Shown one piece after another: positions 1 to 6,911 of a DNA stretch of 64,000 nucleotides. Made by a program: the position numbers and the translations under genes. Source of the DNA: Bacillota bacterium (GTDB lineage: Bacteria > Bacillota > Clostridia > Peptostreptococcales > Acidaminobacteraceae); contig JAOARG010000035.1 in NCBI GenBank assembly GCA_025210655.1, positions 62,001 through 126,000 of the forward strand, given 5' to 3'. The notes beneath the pieces are model-generated. The model was not told where the DNA came from and made no database searches. It was given only the letters and a program-made list of their open reading frames with translations. Numbering within the stretch: position 1 is the first letter of the stretch; the number at the start of each line of letters is the position of its first letter.

Positions 1-1
1 A

Positions 2-142
2 AATTTGATGGGTTATATTATTCTTATAGCTAGTTTCTTAGCTGTAACATGGGCTGGAATTACACCTATACTTGTCTTATTTCTATCTGGATTTATTGGT
101 TTTATAATGGGTGCATATAGAGAAAAGGCTGGTGAGAAATAA
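2..142 (+). CDS. CHR-family chromate transporter half, C-terminal part only
   Basis: The reading frame is open from the window edge and ends in TAATG, whose A is shared with the next gene's ATG. The visible 46 residues are two hydrophobic membrane segments and a short basic tail. Together with the downstream half-size CHR protein this suggests the first member of a split (short-chain) chromate transporter pair, in which two roughly 180-residue proteins replace one long ChrA. The assignment rests mainly on that neighbour. Half-size CHR pairs are common in Clostridia and their substrate is often unknown; chromate is only the family name. Confidence 0.6.
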   Translation, partial: NLMGYIILIASFLAVTWAGITPILVLFLSGFIGFIMGAYREKAGEK

Positions 143-702
143 TGGAGTATATTAAAATATTTTTTATATTTTTCAAAATTGGCTTGTTTACAATAGGTGG
201 CGGGTTAGCAGCAATTCCTTTATTACAGGTAGAGGCTTTTTCTAGGAATTGGGTTACACCAGAGTTTTTTACAGATATGATAGCAGTGAGTCAATCTACA
301 CCAGGTCCTATAGGGGCGAATATGGCTACATATGTAGGTTTTAATGAGTTAGGGATTGCTGGTGCAATAGTAGCAACCCTTGGCCTAATATGTCCCGCTG
401 TAATTATAGTATATTTGATATCAAAATATCTACTACATTTTAATGAAAAGAAAATTGTAATAGATGTATTCAGCGGACTTAGACCAGCTGTAGCAGGTAT
501 GATATTAGCAGCAAGTTATAATATAGCAAAAGTAACAGTATACAAGGGAGATATATTCCACCCAACTGGAAATATAATAGAAATGATTGATATCAAAAAC
601 TCAATATTATTTATAATTTTCTTTGCTCTAATAAGCAAATTTGACAAGCACCCAATATTCTTCATAGTCTTAGGAGGAATAGTTGGGAATTTGATACTTT
701 AG
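142..702 (+). CDS. CHR-family chromate transporter, second half-size subunit
   Basis: This 186-residue integral membrane protein has the CHR signature near its N-terminus (FFKIGLFTIGGGLAAIPLL) and the later motif SQSTPGPIGANMATYVGF, which is characteristic of chromate ion transporters. Its length is half that of long ChrA proteins, and it overlaps the preceding CHR half by one base, so the two are translationally coupled and probably form a heterodimeric transporter. The direction of transport and real substrate are not visible from sequence. A strong terminator follows at 740-773. Confidence 0.88.
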   Translation: MEYIKIFFIFFKIGLFTIGGGLAAIPLLQVEAFSRNWVTPEFFTDMIAVSQSTPGPIGANMATYVGFNELGIAGAIVATLGLICPAVIIVYLISKYLLHFNEKKIVIDVFSGLRPAVAGMILAASYNIAKVTVYKGDIFHPTGNIIEMIDIKNSILFIIFFALISKFDKHPIFFIVLGGIVGNLIL

Positions 703-739
703 GAAAGTAGTTAGCAGCTAGTAGCTTGTAGGTATATAA

Positions 740-773
740 AAGGGACAGTTTTGATTTCTCAAAACTGTCCCTT
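740..773 (+). terminator. Intrinsic terminator between the CHR pair and the pilin gene
   Basis: A perfect 15-bp stem (AAGGGACAGTTTTGA at 740-754 against 759-773) closes a 4-base loop. It sits between convergent genes. The run of T is weak, so it may serve both strands. Confidence 0.75.
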
Positions 774-808
774 TATTATCTACTATCTACTATCTACTAT
801 CTACTAAC
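774..808. repeat. 7-bp tandem repeat, unit TACTATC
   Basis: Three perfect TACTATC units (781-801) are flanked by one-mismatch units TATTATC (774-780) and TACTAAC (802-808). The 3' edge CTACTAAC is complementary to parts of the GTAGTTAG stretch at about 705-713 on the other side of the terminator, so the tandem repeat may form the right arm of a larger hairpin around it. Confidence 0.7.
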
Positions 809-822
809 AACAAACCACGACC

Positions 823-1314
823 CTACTTATATCCATCCTTATAAACATTTTCATACTCATCCTTAGTGCAATCAATATACTTGTATTTGCCTTTCCAGTC
901 ACATTTATAATAGCTACTTCCTTCTATAACTGGCCACATTGCACCATGATCATCTACATAAAACTTTTTTGTCTTGACATTGTATTTAAGAACATAATTT
1001 CTATTACTGTTTTTTGATGCAGTATTTTGAGTTTGAAGAGTATTTTCTAAGTATTTGAAATTAGAAGGTATTACTTCAATCGATGGTGTATCAGAACTTT
1101 CCGTTAACTCTGATATCTTAATCCCGTCAATCTCTCCATACTTTGTTACTTCCAGCCTAGCAAGTTCAATAATACTCTTACTATTATACAAATCAGTTTT
1201 TATAAGTGACAGCTCACGCATATCAGAATATTTTGGTACGGCTATAGCTGCAATGACAGATAAAAGTGCTATTACAATTATTAGCTCAATTAATGTGAAA
1301 CCACGCTTATTCAT
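823..1314 (-). CDS. Type IV pilin-like (pseudopilin) protein
   Basis: The 163-residue product starts with a short basic leader and a prepilin N-methylation motif (GFTLIELIIVIALLS): prepilin peptidase would cut after the Gly, giving Phe+1 and Glu+5, followed by the hydrophobic alpha-helix that anchors pilins and pseudopilins. The rest is a hydrophilic domain with two cysteines near the C-terminus that could form a disulfide. A TTAGGAGGG ribosome site precedes the ATG. No other pilus assembly gene is in the window, so it is an orphan here and may be a minor pilin or a single-gene surface fibre subunit whose machinery is elsewhere. Confidence 0.85.
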   Translation of the reverse strand: MNKRGFTLIELIIVIALLSVIAAIAVPKYSDMRELSLIKTDLYNSKSIIELARLEVTKYGEIDGIKISELTESSDTPSIEVIPSNFKYLENTLQTQNTASKNSNRNYVLKYNVKTKKFYVDDHGAMWPVIEGSSYYKCDWKGKYKYIDCTKDEYENVYKDGYK

Positions 1315-1414
1315 TTGTTCCCTCCTAAATTTTACTATTTATAATTTATCACAAAGGGGAAAATATTACCATAGATTTTAGGGTAAATTTTGTGTAAAAT
1401 ATTATTATAAATAG

Positions 1415-1443
1415 TGAACTGATTAGGGAAATAATGCTATAAT
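1415..1443 (+). promoter_or_regulatory. Probable sigma-70-type promoter for the HD-GYP gene
   Basis: An extended -10 (TGCTATAAT, hexamer at 1438-1443) stands 17 bases after a weak -35 TGAACT (1415-1420). The -10 covers the ATG at 1442, so that ATG would not be in the transcript; this bears on the start of the next gene. Confidence 0.5.
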
Positions 1444-1477
1444 GATACAAGACAGTAATTTTAGGGGGAGGAGTGGA

Positions 1478-3220
1478 ATTATTACTAAGGGACAAACACT
1501 CAAGAGATTACTTACTAAATCTATGCTCATTGTAATAATTATTCCGATGTTAATAACCTATTCATATTTCATATATTCAAAAGTTAAGGATAGTTCCGAT
1601 AGCTTTGATGAAAACACAAAGAAGGCTTTGTTTTCTATAGAAGACACTATATGTGATTTTGACAGGGAAATAAGAACAACTTTGGAGTACTTAAGTAGTG
1701 ACATACACTTTTTAGAGTTCAACAAATATGAAAGTGAGCTTATGGGACGAATTGATAGATACAATGAATTATACAGTTCACAAGATTTAGGTTTTGGTAC
1801 TGACAGTGGAAAAATGTATGCAAGTAGTAACAATATTTTGCCAGATGATTTTGATCCTAGATTAAGACCTTGGTATGTAAAAAGTGTCATAAATAGGGGT
1901 GAAGTGATAATAACATCTCCTTACAAAGGGCTTGGTGAGGATAAAAGTTTATACATTACTTATGGCGTAACTGTTGAAAATGATGGTAAAATCATAGGTG
2001 TAATTGGCAGCGATGTTATGCTTGATAGCGTACTGAATTCTCTAAACGAAATTCAGTTTAGTAAGTCTAGTCAAATATATGTTATAGATGAAAATAATAA
2101 TATTATATTAGAAAAAATAGAAGATAAGGATTTTGATTTTAGTGATAGTAAGTCATATGGCTTTGAACTTATTAATAATAAGAAGAGTATAGATAAGATA
2201 GAATTTAGAGGAAAAACTTATAGATTCAATCAATCTGAAGTTAAAAAGCTAGGTTGGAAAATAGTCATTTTAAATCCTAGAAGTGTTATGGCTACAGAGT
2301 TTTCAGGCTCTATTTATCTAATTGTCTTAATAGGCTTCGTTTTATCATTATTAGTATATAAAGTCAATCTAAGTATGGATAAGGCACTTATCAAACCAAT
2401 AGACAATCTAATATTAAATATAAACAATATAAGAGATGGTAAATCAATTCTTGTTTCAAGTTATGACGACAATACTCCTGTAGAACTTGAAAAAATTAAA
2501 GAAGCTATAATTGATATGGATGAAGAAATTAGGGAATCTACAGAAATATTAATTAATCAAAAACAAGAAATTAATGGACAGTATGAAGAAATTAATTCTC
2601 TATACGAAGAAACTACTGCCATGAATGAAACATTAAATGAGCTACTTACAGAGTTAGAAGATAATTATAAGATGACGGTTATATCTTTATCCAACGCTAT
2701 TGAAGCTAATGATTCCTATACAAGGGGACATTGTGATAGGGTAAGGAAATATTCAGTCGATATTGCAAAGGCTTTAAATCTTACAGAGAGTAAAATAAAT
2801 ACTCTTCAGTATTGCGCTATACTACACGATATTGGTAAGGTTGGAGTGCCTAGTGACGTACTGAATAAGAATGGGAAGCTAAGTGATGAAGAGTTTTCAA
2901 TTATTAAAAAACACCCAGAAATCGGCTACAATATACTGAAAGATATACCTTTCTTGAAGTCATCTGCTGATATAATTTTACAGCACCATGAAAGAATTGA
3001 TGGTCAAGGATATCCTAATGGAAGAAAAGGAGACGATATTCATCTATTCGCTAAGATTATTTCTGTAGTAGATGCATATGATGCAATGACCTCATCTAGA
3101 CCATATAGGAAAGAGCCTCTAACTAGTGATAAGGCAATTGATCAACTAAGATCTAATAGGGATACTCAGTTTGATTCAAAAATAGTAGATATTTTTATAG
3201 ATATCATAAATGATAATTAA
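1478..3220 (+). CDS. Membrane sensor with dCACHE domain and HD-GYP c-di-GMP phosphodiesterase
   Basis: The product has an N-terminal membrane helix, a periplasmic-side dCACHE-like sensor domain (motif RLRPWYVKSV), a second membrane helix, a HAMP-like/coiled-coil linker rich in Glu and Asn, and a C-terminal HD-GYP domain with HDIGKVGVP and the later HHERIDGQGYPNG. HD-GYP domains hydrolyse cyclic di-GMP. An in-frame ATG exists at 1442 but lies inside the likely -10 box and has no ribosome site; the strong AGGGGGAGG at 1463-1471 points to an ATT codon at 1478 (or 1481). Start uncertain, function of the domain secure, ligand unknown. Confidence 0.9.
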   Translation: MITKGQTLKRLLTKSMLIVIIIPMLITYSYFIYSKVKDSSDSFDENTKKALFSIEDTICDFDREIRTTLEYLSSDIHFLEFNKYESELMGRIDRYNELYSSQDLGFGTDSGKMYASSNNILPDDFDPRLRPWYVKSVINRGEVIITSPYKGLGEDKSLYITYGVTVENDGKIIGVIGSDVMLDSVLNSLNEIQFSKSSQIYVIDENNNIILEKIEDKDFDFSDSKSYGFELINNKKSIDKIEFRGKTYRFNQSEVKKLGWKIVILNPRSVMATEFSGSIYLIVLIGFVLSLLVYKVNLSMDKALIKPIDNLILNINNIRDGKSILVSSYDDNTPVELEKIKEAIIDMDEEIRESTEILINQKQEINGQYEEINSLYEETTAMNETLNELLTELEDNYKMTVISLSNAIEANDSYTRGHCDRVRKYSVDIAKALNLTESKINTLQYCAILHDIGKVGVPSDVLNKNGKLSDEEFSIIKKHPEIGYNILKDIPFLKSSADIILQHHERIDGQGYPNGRKGDDIHLFAKIISVVDAYDAMTSSRPYRKEPLTSDKAIDQLRSNRDTQFDSKIVDIFIDIINDN

Positions 3221-3250
3221 GGACATGCTTTGCATGTTCTTAATTTTTTT
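3215..3250 (+). terminator. Intrinsic terminator after the HD-GYP gene
   Basis: A 14-bp stem starting at the stop codon (3215-3228 with 3232-3245, one G-T pair) and a TTT loop is followed by a T run. It ends the monocistronic HD-GYP transcript. Confidence 0.88.
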
Positions 3251-3381
3251 TGTAAATGGTACCTAAAATTATCTAAAATACGTATGTATATTAAAAATAA
3301 CAAGTGCTGTTCAAGTTGTTGATTTGTCTTTGATGTAGATAATTTATACATCATTATGAATAAAAAATATCAAAAACATTG

Positions 3382-3410
3382 TTGACAAAGTATAAAAAAA
3401 CAAGTAAGAT
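3382..3410 (+). promoter_or_regulatory. Promoter of the serA T-box leader
   Basis: Consensus -35 TTGACA (3382-3387) and -10 TAAGAT (3405-3410) are separated by exactly 17 bases. Transcription would begin at about 3417, just ahead of the T-box. Confidence 0.75.
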
Positions 3411-3435
3411 ACTTACTATAAACAAAATATCAAAC

Positions 3436-3667
3436 GACGTTGACAGAGAATAGTAGAAATGTCTGGTATCTTAGAGAGCTGATGGTTGGTGAAAATCAGC
3501 ATACCATAATTTTGAATCCACTCTTGAGTCATTAGGGATAACCTAATTCGCATGGAACCCGTTAAAGTTCCCAAAAGGTTAGAATTTCTAACGAATCAAG
3601 GTGGCACCACGTAGTATATTACTTCCGTCCTTGTATATTTATTATACAAGTATGGGAGTTTTTTTAT
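3436..3667 (+). ncRNA. T-box riboswitch, serine-specific, controlling serA
   Basis: Hallmarks in order: the AGAGAG motif at the base of the distal stem, the GGTTGGTG apical loop within a GCTGAT/ATCAGC stem (about 3476-3500), a specifier region GAATCCA in which TCC at 3517-3519 reads as a serine codon followed by a purine, the T-box AAGGTGGCACCACG (3598-3611), and a terminator stem with a T run at 3621-3667. Uncharged tRNA-Ser would stabilise the antiterminator and allow transcription of serA. The serine codon matches the downstream gene, which supports the specifier choice. Confidence 0.92.
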
Positions 3668-3725
3668 TGCAATAAAGGTTGATTTATCTATATCGAGTAG
3701 ACAAAAATACTGGGGAGTAAACTAC

Positions 3726-3803
3726 TTGAAGAAGATTGAAAATTTCGAAAATTCAGAAAAAGGCATGGAAAAAGTATGCCACTTAAAAAGTACTTACAGT
3801 TGA
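3726..3803 (+). other. Possible 25-codon leader ORF or gene remnant
   Basis: After the T-box terminator, GGGGAG (3712-3717) precedes a TTG at 3726 opening a 25-codon frame that runs into the 113-bp repeat and stops inside it. In many relatives serC lies between this T-box and serA. The peptide shows no clear resemblance to SerC, so a remnant of a gene lost at the repeat insertion, or a chance frame, are both possible. Confidence 0.2.
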
Positions 3804-3890
3804 TTCTTAAAGGCAATATGTTGCTTTCTATAATTGATAGAAAGATACATATGGCGGTGTAAGAATTTTTAAATAGACTTTTTCAGTGGC
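3778..3890. repeat. 113-bp inverted-end repeat element, copy 1
   Basis: This 113-bp element has terminal inverted repeats (GCCACTTAAAAAGT... and ACTTTTTCAGTGGC, near-perfect) and inner complementary parts GATTCTTA and TAAGAATTTT, so it can fold into one long hairpin. A second copy of exactly the same length lies at 63521-63633. No transposase is present, so it is MITE-like. It stops 22 bases before the serA start and supplies part of its leader. Confidence 0.85.
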
Positions 3891-3912
3891 CTTAGAGAAA
3901 GGGGAGTTTCTT

Positions 3913-5493
3913 ATGAAAATATTAGTAGCAGAGAAAATAGCACAAGAAGGTGTAGAGGTATTAAAGGGATCAGGAATTGAAGTAGATGTGAAGACTGAAC
4001 TCACTAGAGAGGAATTACTTGAATGTATTGGTGATTATGATGGATTAATAATAAGAAGTGTTACTAAGGTAAATCAAGAGCTTTTAGAGAAAGCTATAAA
4101 TTTAAAAGTTGTTGGTAGAGCTGGGAATGGAGTAGACAATATAGTTCTGGAGGATGCAACAAAGTATGGCGTGATAGTTGTTAATACTCCAGACTCTAAT
4201 ACAGTTTCAGCAGCAGAACATACAATTGGACTTTTATTAGGTTCTGCTAGGAATTTACCACAGGCAAGTGAACATGTAAGAAACGGTGGTTGGGAGAGAA
4301 GTCTTTTTAAAGGATCTGAGCTATATGGTAAAATCCTAGGAGTTGTAGGACTTGGTAGAATAGGTTCTATGGTTGCTACAAGAATGCAAAGTTTTAATAT
4401 GAAAGTTATCGCATATGATCCATATATTACAGATGATAGATTTAAGAAATTTAATGTTGAGAAAAGAGAAGACTTGATGGATTTAGTTAGAGAAGCTGAT
4501 TTCATAACTGTCCATACACCAAAGACTGAAGAAACTCTAAGTATGATTTCAAGAGAGCAATTTGAAGTAGCTAAGGATGGTGTTAGAGTTGTTAACTGTG
4601 CTAGGGGTGGGATCATTGATGAAGCCGCACTATATGAGTATCTTGTTAATGGAAAAGTAGCTAGTGCAGGAATTGATGTAATGATGAATGAACCCAATCC
4701 TGATTCTCCGCTGAGAGCCTTAGATAATGTGGTAATTACTCCACATTTAGGTGCAAGTACTTTTGAAGCTCAGAAAAATGTTGGTGTTACAGTAGCTAAA
4801 CAAGTAATTAATGCACTTCAGGGGGAAATGGTTCCAAATGCAGTAAATCTTCCGAGAATAAACGTTAAGGAAATGGAATACATTAAACCATACTTACAGC
4901 TAGCAGAAAATCTAGGTAAGCTTTATTATCAACTAAACAAAGGTGCAGTTGAGAAAGTAGATGTAAAATACTACGGTGATGTTAACAGATTTGAAGTAAA
5001 GACAATTACTATGACTGCACTAAAAGGTATATTTGAACCAGTATTAAAGGAAAAAATCAATTATGTAAATGCTTTATATGTTGCACAAAATAGAGGTTGT
5101 ACTGTTACAGAATCTGTAGCAGAATATGTAGAAGATTATCATAATATGATTGAAATAACAATCACTTCAAAAGAAGCAGAATTTAAGGTAGCTGGGACAA
5201 TACTTGGTAAAAGGGGACTAAGAATTGTAAATGTTAATGGTTTTGAGTTTGAAGTAGAGCCACAGCAGCACATGATTATTGCAGAAAATACGGACAAACC
5301 AGGTATGATAGGTAAGATTGGTATGGTTTTAGGGGAACTTGATATCAATATAAATACTATGAAGGTTAGTCAAAATGATGAGGACAAAAAGGCAATGATG
5401 TTCCTTACTGTAGATAATCATGTAAATAAAGAGCAAGTAGATAATATTAGAAAGATTGATGGTATATTAGGAGCAAATTATATCAAATTATAA
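3913..5493 (+). CDS. serA: D-3-phosphoglycerate dehydrogenase
   Basis: SerA oxidises 3-phosphoglycerate to 3-phosphohydroxypyruvate with NAD, the first step of serine synthesis. The 526-residue protein has the catalytic/NAD-binding pair of domains (VGRAGNGVDNI, Rossmann motif GVVGLGRIGS, RGGIIDEAAL, HLGAST with the catalytic His), then the intervening domain and a C-terminal ACT domain (ENTDKPGMIGKIG) used for serine feedback. The ATG at 3913 has AAAGGGGAG seven bases upstream. An earlier GTG at 3886 lies in the 113-bp repeat and lacks a ribosome site. The serine T-box upstream fits the function; no serC or serB is present in the window. Confidence 0.97.
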   Translation: MKILVAEKIAQEGVEVLKGSGIEVDVKTELTREELLECIGDYDGLIIRSVTKVNQELLEKAINLKVVGRAGNGVDNIVLEDATKYGVIVVNTPDSNTVSAAEHTIGLLLGSARNLPQASEHVRNGGWERSLFKGSELYGKILGVVGLGRIGSMVATRMQSFNMKVIAYDPYITDDRFKKFNVEKREDLMDLVREADFITVHTPKTEETLSMISREQFEVAKDGVRVVNCARGGIIDEAALYEYLVNGKVASAGIDVMMNEPNPDSPLRALDNVVITPHLGASTFEAQKNVGVTVAKQVINALQGEMVPNAVNLPRINVKEMEYIKPYLQLAENLGKLYYQLNKGAVEKVDVKYYGDVNRFEVKTITMTALKGIFEPVLKEKINYVNALYVAQNRGCTVTESVAEYVEDYHNMIEITITSKEAEFKVAGTILGKRGLRIVNVNGFEFEVEPQQHMIIAENTDKPGMIGKIGMVLGELDININTMKVSQNDEDKKAMMFLTVDNHVNKEQVDNIRKIDGILGANYIKL

Positions 5494-5506
5494 GGGGAGT
5501 TATAAT

Positions 5507-6562
5507 ATGAAGACGTTTAAGATAGCAGTTATTCCAGGTGATGGAATAGGTGTAGATGTAACAATGGAAGGATTAAAAGTTTTAGACAAATATGAGGAGT
5601 TATTTGATATTAAGTTTGAAAAGACGTTTTTTCCTTGGGGTTGTGAGTACTATTTAAAGCATGGAAAGATGATGGACGATGATGGCATGGACGTTCTGAA
5701 AAATTACGATGCAATCTTACTGGGGGCCGTAGGATTCCCAGGTGTAGCAGATCACGTATCACTTCATGGTTTATTAATTAAGATTAGACAAGGTTTTGAT
5801 CAATATATCAATTTAAGACCAATTAAACTATTAAATAAAAATTATTGCCCTTTAAAAAATAAAAAGGAAGAGGACATTGATTTTGTTGTAATTAGAGAAA
5901 ATGTAGAAGGTGAGTATTCAAATGTAGGAGGAATCAGGAATGGAGATAAAGCAGAAGGATTCGCGCTTCAAACATCAGTATTCACTAGAAAAAATACAGA
6001 GAGAGTAATGAAGTATGCATACGACCTAGCTATGGAAAGAGGTAAGAGACTTACTAGTGTTACAAAATCAAATGCATTAAATTATAGTATGGTATTCTGG
6101 GATACAATTTTCGGGGAATTGGGTCAAGAATACAAAGAAGTAGAGACAGAAAGTATCCATGTGGATGCATTATCAATGTACTTTGTTCAAAAGCCAGAAG
6201 CCTATGATGTTGTAGTAGGATCAAATCTTTTTGGAGATATTATCACAGACTTAGGTGCAGCTCTACAGGGAGGTTTAGGTTTCGCAGCAAGTGCAAATAT
6301 TAATCCAGAAAAAGAGTACCCATCAATGTTCGAACCAGTTCACGGATCAGCACCTGACATAGCAGGAATGGGTATAGCAAACCCAATAGCAATGATTTGG
6401 ACAATTAAGTTAATGATGGATCACTTACTACCGGAATTAGATAACGATATTATAGTAAATGCAATTAAAAGTGTAGTAGATGAAGGTAAAGTACTGACAA
6501 AGGATATGGGTGGAAATGCCACTACTGTTGAAGTGGCGGAAGCAATTGTGCAGAGAATCTAG
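5507..6562 (+). CDS. Isocitrate/isopropylmalate dehydrogenase family, probable D-malate/tartrate dehydrogenase type
   Basis: This 351-residue enzyme belongs to the NAD-dependent beta-decarboxylating dehydrogenases, which oxidise a 2-hydroxyacid and release CO2. Visible motifs are IPGDGIGVDV at the N-terminus, the substrate region LRPIKLL, VVIRENVEGEYSNVGG, and the metal/NAD site SNLFGDIITDLGA followed by EPVHGSAPDIAG. The RENVEGEYS and LLIKIRQGFDQYINLRP stretches resemble tartrate/D-malate dehydrogenases (DmlA type) more than LeuB, and no leucine gene is nearby. It follows serA by 13 bases with a good ribosome site, so it should be under the same serine T-box. Exact substrate not provable here. 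Confidence 0.85.
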   Translation: MKTFKIAVIPGDGIGVDVTMEGLKVLDKYEELFDIKFEKTFFPWGCEYYLKHGKMMDDDGMDVLKNYDAILLGAVGFPGVADHVSLHGLLIKIRQGFDQYINLRPIKLLNKNYCPLKNKKEEDIDFVVIRENVEGEYSNVGGIRNGDKAEGFALQTSVFTRKNTERVMKYAYDLAMERGKRLTSVTKSNALNYSMVFWDTIFGELGQEYKEVETESIHVDALSMYFVQKPEAYDVVVGSNLFGDIITDLGAALQGGLGFAASANINPEKEYPSMFEPVHGSAPDIAGMGIANPIAMIWTIKLMMDHLLPELDNDIIVNAIKSVVDEGKVLTKDMGGNATTVEVAEAIVQRI

Positions 6563-6911
6563 AATAGATTCTCGTTGAGCATCAGCAAAATTGCTGATAG
6601 CCCAGCAACATCGTGGATGTTAGACCAGCCATATCAAACTGATATGAGCCCAGCAGTTGTGAACAACCTGTACAAGGATATTTCACAAAGTGAAATCAAT
6701 ATTAGAAAAGCCAAGGAATTGATTATCAATTTACCTTGGCCTTTTTTTATAATTGTTTTCCCTATGGAAAACTTCAATGTACTAGAAGTTAAAATAACTT
6801 CGCTGGACTCATACCTCATAAGAGGTATGGCTGGGCTTACATCAAAGATGTAGCTAGGCTGGCATCTAAATATGCCGCTAGACTAAAAAATGCCCTCATA
6901 AAAGCATTTTT
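6554..6911. repeat. Branched palindromic element I (hairpin array, linker AGCCCAGC)
   Basis: Twelve short hairpins fill this convergent intergenic space. Left arm: hairpins 6554-6572, 6581-6598, 6607-6621, 6630-6646, 6656-6667, 6681-6695, with linkers AGCCCAGC (6599), AGACCAGC (6622) and AGCCCAGC (6647). Centre: a terminator at 6710-6748. Right arm: hairpins 6755-6772, 6785-6801, 6810-6829, 6838-6852, 6861-6876, 6885-6911, with linkers GCTGGACT (6802), GCTGGGCT (6830), GCTAGGCT (6853) and GCTAGACT (6877). Left linkers are reverse complements of right linkers, so the arms can pair while each small hairpin branches off. A 92-codon frame (6575-6853) is an artefact of this structure. Confidence 0.85.
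6710..6748 (+). terminator. Central terminator of branched element I
   Basis: GCCAAGG (6710-6716) pairs with CCTTGGC (6734-6740), enclosing a smaller inner hairpin AATTGA/TCAATT, and is followed by a seven-T run. It ends the serA operon. Confidence 0.8.

Noticed and set aside
1055-1381. 108-codon plus-strand frame opposite the pilin gene
   Set aside because: Antisense shadow; the minus strand has a clear prepilin signature and ribosome site.
3886-3912. Upstream GTG start for serA
   Set aside because: It falls inside the 113-bp repeat without a ribosome site; the ATG at 3913 has AAAGGGGAG at proper distance and matches the SerA N-terminus.
6575-6853. 92-codon plus-strand frame (and a 61-codon minus-strand frame) after the dehydrogenase
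   Set aside because: Both lie entirely within the hairpin array and terminator of branched element I; no ribosome site and no plausible protein.
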